A stretch of 64,000 bases of DNA from Tiliqua scincoides (taxonomy: Eukaryota > Chordata > Lepidosauria > Squamata > Scincidae): NCBI RefSeq assembly GCF_035046505.1, contig NC_089823.1:4146767-4210766 (forward strand). The letters are read 5' to 3'. Positions 33,641-43,198 of this stretch are shown here, in pieces. The number at the start of each line of letters is the position of its first letter. Within the stretch, counting starts at the first letter, position 1. The notes below the pieces were generated by a model. That model did no database searches. It worked only from the letters and a program-made list of their open reading frames with translations, and was not told where the DNA came from. Position numbers and translations under genes: made by a program.

Positions 33641-35060
33641 GAGAGTTGGTCCTCAGCATCACCAAAGTGAATAAAAATGTGGTGCATATTTGCCCATTGA
33701 AAAGGCTCTGCTACTTGTAGATAACAACCTTCCTGCCTTAGAAAATTGAACCTAGTGCAGGGCCTCTTGACAGATCTCACAATCCCAGGGGTTGGGATCA
33801 TACAGGCCAAAGGTTCCACTCAGGGCCTAAATTGTGTAAGATCAAAACCAGCACCCTGATTTGAGCCAAGAAACAAGCTAGCAATCAAGACAGATAATTT
33901 AGAACAGGTTTAGTTCGATAAGGCAGCATCCTAAGGAACTTTTGGAGAGAGAATGGCTAAAGGGAAGAAGCACCAGGAACTGCAGCTCAAGTTCACATAC
34001 TGATACAAAGACACACACAGACAAATCTCTGGTTGCAAGCCTCTAGTTCACTTTTCGTTTGTGCCTCAACAAGGGACTAAAAAAAAAAACAGTTCTGTGG
34101 AACTCAGGTATGTGACCACTGGTTCCAACATGTACATCTTGTACATTTCTGTTGTTCAGAGCAAATTCTTCCAACTTCAAAGGAACTTAGTACATAATCA
34201 GGTGCGTAACGATAACCAATTTTACAGTTCCTAAATCCAAAACTGCAACTTCTTTTCCATAGAGAACACTGCAAGCCCCCAGCATCTTTCAAACAGTGGA
34301 ATTCAGTGGCTTGAATGTACATTGGACTGCACTGCTTTCACTATACCTGGAATTTCCATCTGAGATGCATTCACACACACATTTTAATTCTGTATATTGT
34401 TCACACTTGCCAATAAATCCTTTGTGAGGAGACTACTATAAACCGTAAAAATATAATAGCACCCACCTCTCTCGCTATATAAAAGCAGTCTCTGGATTAA
34501 GAGATTTTCCTGTCCTGCTGGAAAGCAGTAAGGAACACCTGCTGACAGTTACACAGAAGATCAAATAACGCAAGGCTAACCTTTCAATCTCTTCCAGAAC
34601 CAGCCACAGCAGCTGGCTGGCCAACAGCAGATACTCTTCCCTGACTTATTAAAAGTGGACTCCAATTTGTTGCTTCAAATGTTAAACCAAGAGCCAGTGT
34701 CAAGGCTTGAAATACATTAAAGATTGCCTGGTCTCACACAGCAAGAGAAGAGGGTATCTTTGTACTTTCCCTCCCCAATTCCACTTCAAATTAAATGAAC
34801 TAGAACCACAGATATCCCTAGTAGCGGGCAAGTGATGTTCAGCATAACATATCATGGTTAACTTTCCTGAACACAAAAGCAGAACTCAAGATTTTCCAAA
34901 ATGACAAATATGGTGGCAAAGGAGCTAAAAGAAGACAACAGCTGAAAATGAAAGAAGTGTATATCTAGATCAACCCACTCTAAACAGAGCAGCAACATTT
35001 AATCAAGGAGTCAGTTGCATTTGCAGATTAAAAACCATTTTCATCTATTATTGTAGAATG
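33640..35060. other. AAMDC 5' intron, unique-looking DNA
   Basis: I see no gene, exon or named repeat here. It is AT-rich and without long ORFs. Confidence 0.5.
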
Positions 35061-35068
35061 CAAATTTG

Positions 35069-35152
35069 ATAAATTAAGGCTGCAATCCTACACACACACG
35101 TACCCAAGAGTACTATTTATCTCAATGGAGTTTACTTTTGTGTAAACATGGA
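35069..35152. repeat. Short hairpin MITE copy
   Basis: 'ggctgcaatcctacacac', then 'ctcaatggagtttacttttg' and 'catggataggcctaca' fold as in the other members of this family. Confidence 0.6.
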
Positions 35153-35182
35153 TAGGCCTACACTGTAAAACGTTTAATCAAT

Positions 35183-36286
35183 TAAGGCCCAAATCCTAAC
35201 CCACTTTCCAGCACTGTCACAGCTGTGTCAATGGGATGTGTGCTGCATCCTGCCATTGGGTGGCACTCATGGAGGCCTCCTCTAAGTAAGGGAAAGTCTG
35301 TTTCCTTATCTAGGACGGATAAGACAGAGGCTCTCCTGGTTTGGAAATCCTCGATGCAGGTGCTGGATTATCGGCTTGCTTTGAATGGGGTTGCACTCCC
35401 TCTGAAGGAGCAGGTCCGCAGCTTGGGGGTCCACCTGGACTCCCAGCTGCTCCTGGATTCCCAGGTGGCGGTTGTGGCTACGGGGGGCCTTTGCGCAGCT
35501 TCGGCTGGTGCGCCAGCTGCAGCCGTACTTGGATCGTGCAGACCTGGCCATGGTGATCCATGCTACGGTGACATCGAGGTTAGATTATTGTAATGCGCTT
35601 TATGTGGGGCTGCCCCTGAAGACAGTTTGGAAACTGCAATGAGTGCAGAATGCGGTGGCCCGTGTAGTTACTGGAGGTAGGCGGTTTGACTCTGTCAGTC
35701 CGCTTCTCCGGGGGCTACATTGGCTGCCCATTCGTTTCTGGGCCCAATTCAAGGTGCTGGTCTTGACCTTTAAAGCCCTATACTGCTCTGGGTCAGGCTA
35801 TCTTAGAGATCGCCTACTCCCATACAATCCGGCTCGTCCTCTCAGGTCATCAGAGAAGGCCTTTTTACATGTGCCACCACCTAAAGAGGTACGTGGGGCG
35901 GTGGCAGGAAATAGGGCCTTCTCAGTAGTGGCACCAATGTTATGGAACTCCCTTCCCCTTGACTTGAGAATGGCTCCATCCCTCGAGACCTTTCGACGAG
36001 GCCTGAAGACCTTGTTGTTTACACAAGCCTTCTGACTCTATGGCCTTTTTACCATCTTTTATACATCTTTTAGTTTTTTACAGGCATGATTCCTCCTTGA
36101 AATGCTGTTTTATGCTCTTTTTATTCTGACTTTTATCTGATTACTGTTTTTATGGTTTCTCTTAATGTGTTTTTAATATGTTTTTATCTGTTAAATTATG
36201 TTTTAATCTGTTTGTTTTTTTTAATATGTTGTAAGCCGCCCTGGGTCCCTTTGGGGAGAAGGGCGAGATAAAAATAAAGTTTATTA

Positions 36287-36317
<31 letters not shown>

Positions 36318-36369
36318 GGACCTGCATTGCCCTTATGTGGGTGTTGCAAAATAGGTTAGGATTGTGCCC
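35183..36369. mobile_element. MITE split by an L2 insertion
   Basis: The left half (35183-35315) starts 'ggcccaaatcctaaccc', and the right half (36318-36369) ends 'aggttaggattgtgccc'. Put side by side they have the order of the copies at 720 and 2037. The L2 between them is flanked by TAGGAC on both sides. Confidence 0.72.
35316..36317 (+). mobile_element. 5'-truncated L2 LINE
   Basis: It encodes the C-terminal part of an L2 reverse transcriptase. The first frame has KTEALLVWKSSMQVLDYRL and LGVHLDSQLLL, then another frame 'RLDYCNALYVGLPL'-type text, then MQNAVARVVTGGRRFDSVSP to FRRGLKTLLFTQAF (35643-36035). At least two frame breaks are present. The 3' UTR ends 'gccgccctgggtccctttgg' and an ATT microsatellite (36280-36317). 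The same family gives 4803-5128. Confidence 0.82.
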
Positions 36370-36374
36370 TGACA

Positions 36375-36465
36375 GTGTCATTCAATACATCTTAACTCAG
36401 GAGTAAGTTCCATTTATGTCAATGGAATTTACTCCCAGATAAGCTTGCATAGGATTGCAGCCTAG
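36375..36465. repeat. Short hairpin MITE copy
   Basis: 'actcaggagtaagttccatt' pairs with 'aatggaatttactcccagat', then 'gcataggattgcagcc'. It is one of about eight copies in the window. Confidence 0.65.
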
Positions 36466-36735
36466 AACTCATACAATTGACCAGCTAAATTATCTCTGAT
36501 TTGGTGACCATCCTCATATTAACCTTTCCTCTAAGTTCAGGGTGCGAATTTATCAGATTAAACCAAGAGAGAATGACGGGACTAAGGTCACCCTGTGAAC
36601 TTCATGGCTAGTTGGTTTTTTTTAAAATCTGGGTCTCTTCTGTCAAAATCGTAGGCAGTTCACTATACTAACTGCAGAAATACTGCAAAAACTATTGACA
36701 ATCCTGTGCGTACTTACTTTGGAGTATTACTTGTA

Positions 36736-36768
36736 TTGGCAACCTTCAGTCTCGAAAGACTATGGTAT
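36736..36768 (-). repeat. 33-nt LINE/SINE shared tail
   Basis: The sequence from ATACCATAG to GGTTGCCAA is identical at 6536-6568 (5S SINE), 30128-30160 (truncated LINE), 46955-46987 (fragment) and here. In the LINE its first nine bases are the last two codons and the TAG stop. It is the presumed recognition site of the LINE reverse transcriptase. Confidence 0.88.
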
Positions 36769-39700
36769 CGCGCTCTGAAAGGTGGTTCTGGCACAGCGTC
36801 TAGTGTGGCTGAAAAGGCCAATCCGGGAGTGACAATCCCTTCCACACCGGAAGCAAGTGCAGTCTGTCCCTGGTCTGTCTCCCTGGCTATGGGCCTTCCT
36901 TCTTTGCCTCTTAGCCTCAGACTGTTGGCAAAGTGTCTCTTCAAACTGGGAAAGGCCATGTTGCACAGCCTGCCTCCAAGCGGGCCGCTCAGAGGCCAGG
37001 GTTTCCCACTTGTTGAGGTCCATCCCTAAGGCCTTCAGATCCCTCTTGCAGATGTCCTTGTATCGCAGCTGTGGTCTACCTGTAGGGCGCTTTCCTTGCA
37101 CGAGTTCTCCATAGAGGAGATCCTTTGGGATCCGGCCATCATCCATTCTCACGACATGACCAAGCCAACGCAGGCGTCTCTGTTTCAGCAGTGAATACAT
37201 GCTAGGGATTCCAGCACGTTCCAGGACTGTGTTGTTTGGAACTTTGTCCTGCCAGGTGATGCCGAGGATGCGTCGGAGGCAGCGCATGTGGAAAGTGCTC
37301 AGTTTCCTCTCCTGTTGTGAGCGAAGAGTCCATGACTCGCTGCAGTACAGAAGTGTACTCAGGACGCAAGCTCTGTAGACCTGGATCTTGGTATGTTCCG
37401 TCAGCTTCTTGTTGGACCAGACTCTCTTTGTGAGTCTGGAAAACGTGGTAGCTGCTTTACCGATGCGCTTGTTTAGCTCGGTATCGAGAGAATGAGTGTC
37501 GGAGATCGTTGAGCCAAGGTACACAAAGTCATGGACAACCTCCAGTTCATGCTCAGAGATTGTAATGCAGGGAGGTGAGTCCACATCCTGAACCATGACC
37601 TGTGTTTTCTTCAGGCTGATTGTCAGTCCAAAATCTTGGCAGGCCTTGCTAAAACGATCCATGAGCTGCTGGAGATCTTTGGCAGAGTGGGTAGTGACAG
37701 CTGCATCGTCGGCAAAGAGGAAGTCACGCAGACATTTCAGCTGGACTTTGGATTTTGCTCTCAGTCTGGAGAGGTTGAAGAGTTTTCCGTCTGATCTGGT
37801 CCGGAGATAGATGCCTTCTGTTGCAGTTCCAAAGGCCTGCTTCAGCAGGACAGCGAAGAAAATCCCAAACAAGGTTGGTGCAAGAACACAGCCCTGCTTC
37901 ACTCCGCTTCGGATGTCAAAAGGGTCTGATGTGGAGCCATCGAAGACAACAGTGCCCTTCATGTCCTTGTGGAAAGATCTGATGATGCTGAGGAGCCTGG
38001 GTGGACATCCGATCTTGGGGAGAATCTTGAAGAGGCCGTCTCTGCTGACCAGGTCGAAAGCCTTCGTGAGATCTATGAAGGCTATAAGGAGTGGCTGTCG
38101 TTGTTCCCTGCATTTCTCCTGCAGTTGTCTAAGGGAGAATACCATATCAGTGGTGGACCTGTTGGCTCGGAATCCACACTGCGATTCTGGATAGACGCTC
38201 TCTGCAAGTACCTGGATCCTCTTTAGTACAACTCGGGCAAACAGCTTTCCTACAACGCTAAGGAGAGAGATGCCGCGGTAGTTGTTGCAGTCACCCCTGT
38301 CACCTTTGTTCTTGTACAGCGTGATGATGTTTGCATCCCTCATGTCTTGAGGTACTCCACCTTCTCTCCAGCAGAGACAGAGGATTTCATGCAGCTCAGT
38401 GACGATGATGTCTTTGCAGCATTTTAGGACTTCAGCAGGGATGCTGTCTTTTCCAGGTGCCTTGCCAAAGGCAAGGGAGTCCAGGGCCACGTGAAGTTCT
38501 TCTAGGGTTGGTTCACTGTCAAGCTCTTCCAGCACAGGCAGGCAGGCAATGTTGTTCAGTGCTTCTTCGGTGACTACATTTTCTCTGGAATATAGCTCAG
38601 AGTAGTGCTGCACCCAGTGTTCCATCTGCTGCGCCCGATCCTGGATGACCTCGCCTGTGGCAGACTTCAGAGGGGCAATTTTCTTCTGTGTTGGACCTAG
38701 GGCCTGCTTGATACCATCATACATCCCCTTGATGTTGCCCGTGTCAGCTGCTATCTGTATCTCGGAACAGAGCTGGAGCCAGTAGTCGTTAGCACATCTC
38801 CTGGCAGTCTGTTGGACTTTGCTGCGAGCAGTTCGGAGGACCTGCAGGTTGCGCTCACTGGGACAGGTCTTGTATGCTGCTTGAGCTCTCCTCTTTTCCT
38901 CAATGACTGGTGTCAACTCCTCAGAGTGGGCTTCAAACCAGTCTGCCGCCTTGTTGGTCTTCTTGCCGAATATGGACAAGGCGGTGTTGTAAACGGTATT
39001 CTTGAAATGTTCCCATCTGTTGGATGCGTTTGCGTCGGCCGGGCCTGGAAGAGATTCCTCAAGCGCTTGTGCAAATTCCTCCACTTTTCTCTGATCCCGG
39101 GTCTTGCTGGTATCAATGCGAGGTCTTCCTTCCTTTTTCGAGTGATACAGTCGCTTTGTTTGCAGTTTCACTCTGCTGCACACCAGGGAGTGGTCAGTGT
39201 CGCAGGCAGCACCATGATAACTGCGTGTGATCTTGATGCTGGGAAGGCTGGAGCGTCTGGTGAGGATCAGGTTGAGCTGGTGCCAGTGCTTTGATCTTGG
39301 ATGTCTCCAAGAGACTCTATGTTGGGGCTTTGTGTTGAAGAATGTGTTGCTGACACAGAGACCGTGATGACAGCAAAACTCTAGCAGGCGTTGGCCATTT
39401 TCGTTCATCCTCCCAGTGCCAAACTGACCTAAGCAAGTGGGCCATGAACTGTTATCAGCACCAACTCTAGCATTGAAATCGCCGAGGATGAACAATGGCT
39501 CTTTTACAGGGATTTTCTTGACAGTGGTGGCCAGGTCATCATAGAATTTGTCTTTGGCTTCTGCTGGAGACGACAGAGTCAGTGCATAAGCACTGATGAG
39601 AGTGATAGGTCCTGCTGATGACTGGAGCTGCAGGGACAAAATTCTTTCACTTCCCACAGTAGGTGGGATGATGGATTTCAGCAGGGTATTTCTGACCGCA

Positions 39701-40023
39701 AAGCCAACGCCATGTTCCCTGGTTTCGTTTGGTGGTTTTCCCTGCCAGAAAAATGAGAAATTTCTCTCCTTGACAGATCCGGAATCTGGCAGCCTAGTCT
39801 CTTGAAGGGCGACGATGTCCATCTGCAGTCTGCTCAGCTCCATGTCGATGACAGCTGTTTTGCGTGCGTCGTCTATTTCTTGCAGGTCATCAGAGAAGCC
39901 AGGTGTCATTGTCCTAACGTTCCAGGTGCCCAGCTTTAGGGCAGTAGTTTTCTGTTTTCTGTTGCATGGTGCAGAGTTGTCGATCCGCTTGTCGGTTTTC
40001 ACCCTAAACCCCACGCACCCCAT
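36760..40023 (-). CDS. LINE endonuclease-reverse transcriptase ORF, 1087 aa
   Basis: One uninterrupted frame. Residues about 30-285 are an APE-type endonuclease: N35 in LGTWNVRTM, E75 in VALQETRL, D182/N184 in LGDFNARVG, D277-H278 in CDTDHSLV. Residues about 500-830 are the RT: motif A DLTKAFD (D651), motif B SGVKQGCVLAPTLFG, motif C FADD (770-773). A C2HC finger with C1057, C1060, H1073 and C1077 closes the protein. Residue 251 is Asn in HWHQLNLIL, where related proteins have Asp (HQLD), a residue conserved in APE nucleases. The codon is AAC at 39273-39271 and would be GAC after reversing one CpG-type transition. So the frame is intact but target nicking may be impaired. The start ATG is the first in the frame. 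Confidence 0.88.
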   Translation of the reverse strand: MGCVGFRVKTDKRIDNSAPCNRKQKTTALKLGTWNVRTMTPGFSDDLQEIDDARKTAVIDMELSRLQMDIVALQETRLPDSGSVKERNFSFFWQGKPPNETREHGVGFAVRNTLLKSIIPPTVGSERILSLQLQSSAGPITLISAYALTLSSPAEAKDKFYDDLATTVKKIPVKEPLFILGDFNARVGADNSSWPTCLGQFGTGRMNENGQRLLEFCCHHGLCVSNTFFNTKPQHRVSWRHPRSKHWHQLNLILTRRSSLPSIKITRSYHGAACDTDHSLVCSRVKLQTKRLYHSKKEGRPRIDTSKTRDQRKVEEFAQALEESLPGPADANASNRWEHFKNTVYNTALSIFGKKTNKAADWFEAHSEELTPVIEEKRRAQAAYKTCPSERNLQVLRTARSKVQQTARRCANDYWLQLCSEIQIAADTGNIKGMYDGIKQALGPTQKKIAPLKSATGEVIQDRAQQMEHWVQHYSELYSRENVVTEEALNNIACLPVLEELDSEPTLEELHVALDSLAFGKAPGKDSIPAEVLKCCKDIIVTELHEILCLCWREGGVPQDMRDANIITLYKNKGDRGDCNNYRGISLLSVVGKLFARVVLKRIQVLAESVYPESQCGFRANRSTTDMVFSLRQLQEKCREQRQPLLIAFIDLTKAFDLVSRDGLFKILPKIGCPPRLLSIIRSFHKDMKGTVVFDGSTSDPFDIRSGVKQGCVLAPTLFGIFFAVLLKQAFGTATEGIYLRTRSDGKLFNLSRLRAKSKVQLKCLRDFLFADDAAVTTHSAKDLQQLMDRFSKACQDFGLTISLKKTQVMVQDVDSPPCITISEHELEVVHDFVYLGSTISDTHSLDTELNKRIGKAATTFSRLTKRVWSNKKLTEHTKIQVYRACVLSTLLYCSESWTLRSQQERKLSTFHMRCLRRILGITWQDKVPNNTVLERAGIPSMYSLLKQRRLRWLGHVVRMDDGRIPKDLLYGELVQGKRPTGRPQLRYKDICKRDLKALGMDLNKWETLASERPAWRQAVQHGLSQFEETLCQQSEAKRQRRKAHSQGDRPGTDCTCFRCGRDCHSRIGLFSHTRRCARTTFQSAIP

Positions 40024-40649
40024 GAGGTTAACGGACCGTGGCGAGGCAACACCTTACTGGCTGGGGACTGCCCAGCTTAAGGCGGGCGGTAGCTGCCCAA
40101 TGAGATGCAATGATCTCTCCCACCGTCGGAAGCAGCCCCTGGCGTCATGCTCTACGCCAATCGAGCAAAGACTTATAACCGGTAAACCGCTGCTTCCCGT
40201 GTTGTGCCGACGCCGTATGGCGAAGTTGGAGTGTCCTCTCCAGTGCGCGAAGCCTGGGTAAAGAAGGTATGGAGGATAGGCTGTTACCCATGCAGCAAAT
40301 CCCCCCTCTCCACGTCGCTGGAATGGTCCAGTGGAAAGGCAGAAGCCAATACGGTTGGTTCCAGCGGCGTCGCAGGAGTTGCCAGAACGTGACTGTGTTC
40401 AGCCATGAATTGCCTAAGGGACTCCGGCTCCTGATTTTGCCTCGAGGTTGACTCCTGAAGCCTTTTCCAGAACTGGATGTAGCCACAAGGCAGTGGAGGT
40501 TTGGGATCAGAGTTTTCCTTCTCTCAGATGAGCTACCTTCCCAGGCTGACGAGTCCCATCTACCCGGTGGCTGTTTAGTCGCCTCTTACGACAAGTACAG
40601 CCAAACTGAGGGCCTATTCTTAGCCCCCAGCCCCCAGCCCCCAGGGTAC
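40024..40649 (-). other. 5' region of the RTE-like LINE
   Basis: It contains 'ggcgactaaacagccacc' and, at its outer end, three tandem copies of a CCCCCAG unit near 40622-40645. A 113-codon frame (40486-40145) is present, but I do not recognise it. It probably holds the LINE promoter. Confidence 0.55.
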
Positions 40650-41159
40650 AGTATTATTATTAGTGATTAGTGATTAGTATTATACCCCAGTAAAACACTG
40701 AATCTTTCCACCTGAGTGGAAACATATGAGTTAACCATTGGGTCCTCTAATGAAATCAAACCTGTCATCAGCTTACAGAGATAACCTGCCCATCATGGAC
40801 TTGGACCCCTTTTATCATATGTAAAGCACTAATTGCAAGAGCCTCTGGTTTGATGACCAAGAACAACAGGAGTGGGGATAATGGGCATCCCTGCCTTCTC
40901 TTTCACAACACTTTGTCAATTGGACATTAATGTGGATACTTCTTCTGGAAAGTTATAAACAGCTCTTGCTCAGTGAGAACTTTGTACTGTTCGCTGAAAC
41001 TCCAAATGCTCTCATTACTTTACTGTATGTTTATTCAAGCCAGTGTTAAGAACCTGTGATAAACATAGGAAGGTTATTTTTCCTGGGGTATCTCCTTTAG
41101 ATTCTGCGAAGGCAGTATTCTCCCAAACTGGGGGTTGTGACTTGATTTTTGGTGTGCTG

Positions 41160-41242
41160 CCCGTCCTTGAGGAGTAAGCCCCAATGAACACAGTAAGACT
41201 TACTTATGAGAAAGTATGTATGAGATTGTATTGTAAAGTAAT
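41160..41242. repeat. Short hairpin MITE copy (diverged)
   Basis: 'gaggagtaagccccaatgaa' and 'agtaagacttacttatgaga' are the two arms. It is more decayed than the other copies. Confidence 0.5.
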
Positions 41243-41304
41243 AAAAAAGAATTATTTCAAATTGATTTTCTGAATTGATATCTGTAACCTCAATTAAATT
41301 GTGT

Positions 41305-41306
<2 letters not shown>

Positions 41307-41360
<54 letters not shown>
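41307..41360. repeat. (GAAA)n microsatellite
   Basis: About thirteen uninterrupted tetranucleotide units on the plus strand. Confidence 0.95.
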
Positions 41361-41564
41361 CCTTTAAGCAGTCCAAAGTTCAGTAGCAGAACATGCATAA
41401 GTGTATTTGAGTTTGAATCCTCCTTCCTCTATTACAGACTGCATGGCTGAGGATACAAACTGCTGTGCAACTACTCCAGTGACCCAATGAGGCTTTGGGC
41501 TTCTCACACCCCTCTCTTGTATCACATTTGGCGTGATGGTCAACTTTCAAAGACAGTTGGCAAA

Positions 41565-41664
41565 GTGACATATTACTGTACAGCCGTGCCAGTGGGGCGT
41601 GCACTGCATCCTGTGGTGGGGAGGCAGTGCACCGGCACTGGAAAATTGGATAGTATTGGTCAAG
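41565..41664. repeat. Internally deleted MITE copy
   Basis: It has 'cagtggggcgtgcactgcat' and 'cggcactggaaaattggata', the inner and right parts of the 55388-55555 type element. Confidence 0.5.
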
Positions 41665-41747
41665 TGCAGGGATTTGGTAAGCAGCTTAGTTTCAGCCTTG
41701 GCAGTCTGATGTTGCCCCACCAGGAACACAGGATTGATACTACTGTG

Positions 41748-41964
41748 CCCTGGGGCGGTGGCATAGCTGGAGGGTGGTGCAGCACTCAGGCTGGCAGCAA
41801 GGTGGGCAAGCGGCCGCTCCCTTCGGAGCCATTCCTGGCAGGGGGAGCAAAATGGAGCCATATGGCTCCCATGCCGGGAATGGCTCTGAAGGGAGGGGCC
41901 GCTTGCCCGCCTCGCTGCCAGCCTGAGTGCTCTGCCCCGTTCCAGCTATGCCACCGCCCCAGGG
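41748..41964. mobile_element. Near-perfect palindromic MITE
   Basis: The 217-bp inverted structure starts CCCTGGGGCGGTGGCATAGC and ends with its complement. 'gcactcaggctggcagcaag' and 'gcggccgctcccttc' pair inside as well. It belongs to the 5204-5414 family. Long chance ORFs across it are by-products of the palindrome. Confidence 0.75.
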
Positions 41965-42429
41965 TGAGCATCCTATCCAGCAGATGGGTAGGCATGTGGG
42001 TGGGCATCTGCTGGGCTGCTCAGGAGTTGACCTGGGCTCACTGTTCCAAGAGCTCATCCTGCACAGCACCCCTAAACAGGGTCTCCGGCCTGGGCCACGA
42101 CTGCCTCTGGATTCATCCACCTCAGACCCTAAATGCTTTATTCCAGCCGTGCAGTCGGGTGCCACATGCAGCTGCGTCTGCTCCGCTGCACTCCCTTCCA
42201 CATGGCCGGAGTGGTGTTGGCCTGGCTAGCCTCAGCCGCAGACACCTGAGGGCAGCCCTTCTGCTGAAGAGCCAGGAAGCCCTGCCCAGAGCAGCAGGAG
42301 GGACTGCTGGGAACACCTCGGCCCCCTCCCAGGAGAACGCCCTCCCCCAAGAAAGGCTCTGCACTGACTGTCCTACCTCGCAGGGCTGTTGTGCAGGCTG
42401 CTGGGAGAACAGAGGCAGTGCCTTCTCAG

Positions 42430-42500
42430 AGAGTAACACACATATACATACATACACATATGTATATAAACACACACATATACATACATGGGCACAGACC
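42430..42500. repeat. (CA/TACA)n simple repeat
   Basis: Alternating 'acacacatatacatacatac' and 'gtatataaacacacacatat'. It lies just outside the CpG-rich promoter. Confidence 0.85.
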
Positions 42501-42998
42501 CTGCCTGCTTCCTCCACTTACCAGTCCCAATAGCAGCCCCGACCCGTCCCTTTGGAGGCCACGCCCCCTGCCCCCATTGGCTACAGGCCGGGACCGCCCA
42601 CCAACAACACCGCTCCCTCTGGCCACGCCCCCAGGCCTGACTGACAGCCGCGCTGCTGCCTTCTGTTGTGGTTCTACGCCTTTCCCGGGCGCCGCGCGGA
42701 TTGGCCGCGGAGGTTCTGTCCCCGCCCCCGCTTGGCCCGCCTCTCCCCCTCCCCTCGCCCAGCCTCGTTTCGGTTCCTGTGTCAATCAGCTGAGGGGAGC
42801 AGCGAGGGGCGCTTCCTAGAGCGCCCTCGGTGCGGCCCCTCCTGCCCCCGCGCCGGGCGCCGCGGCCGCCCTCTCGTCTCCTCCTGCGCGGCGCACGCGC
42901 TGCATGCCGGGACGGTGGCGGGGTAGCGCGCCTGCGCCACAGCGCCCCCTGCGGCCGCGGCGTTCCGCCCGCCCCCTCCTCCATCCATCCTCAGGATC

Positions 42999-43010
42999 CA
43001 AGATGGCGGC
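42999..43010 (+). promoter_or_regulatory. RSF1: TISU/YY1 element over the RSF1 start codon
   Basis: CAAGATGGCGGC matches the TISU consensus SAASATGGCGGC exactly, and the ATG is the RSF1 start codon. TISU elements bind YY1 and mark genes with very short 5' UTRs, so transcription probably starts within about 30 bases upstream. Confidence 0.7.
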
Positions 43011-43198
43011 TGCGGCGGCGGCGGCTCCCCCCGCGCCCCCTCCCCCCGCCGCGCCGCCCTCGGGGGGCCCGGCCTGCCCCGGCGCGTGGCCCGACTTCGC
43101 CGTCGTCTGCTCCTTCCTCGAGCGCTACGGCGCGCTGCTCGACCTGCCCGAGCTGCCCTTCCCCGACCTGGAGCGCGTCCTGCGGCCCGCCGAGCACG
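43003..43198 (+). CDS. RSF1: RSF1 exon 1
   Basis: The start ATG lies in a TISU/Kozak context. The first residues are an Ala/Pro run (MAAAAAAAPPAPPPP) that differs from the human start and looks like GC-triplet slippage. Then follows the conserved FAVVCSFLERYGALLDLPEL and FPDLERVLRPAEHG. The donor is GTAGGC. An in-frame ATG at 42904 lies in the promoter region and is less likely. Confidence 0.92.

Larger units (their letters stand above)
36730..40649 (-). mobile_element. Full-length-looking RTE-like LINE
   Basis: This is a non-LTR retrotransposon of about 3.9 kb on the minus strand, sense to AAMDC and inside its 5' intron. It has a 5' region of about 0.6 kb (40024-40649), one ORF of 1087 codons, and only 24 bases of conserved 3' UTR after the stop. 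A 7-bp repeat AGTATTA at 36723-36729 and 40650-40656 may be the target duplication, but the AT-rich site makes this tentative. The short 3' UTR, single ORF and the endonuclease-RT layout point to the RTE group; the exact clade is an inference. Confidence 0.85.

Noticed and set aside
33031-33819. A 262-codon minus-strand frame upstream of AAMDC
   Set aside because: A Gly/Arg-rich translation of a GC-rich repeat block. Other frames in the same place are equally open. It has no match to AAMDC or another gene.
40145-40486. A possible second ORF (113 codons) in the LINE's 5' region
   Set aside because: No recognisable domain, and RTE-like elements often have one ORF only. It is kept as part of the 5' region. 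Conservation in other copies would be needed to call it.
41487-42533. A 348-codon open frame on the plus strand
   Set aside because: It runs through a palindromic MITE, MITE fragments and a CA-type simple repeat. The translation has no family features and ends in repeat text. It is a chance frame in GC-rich DNA.
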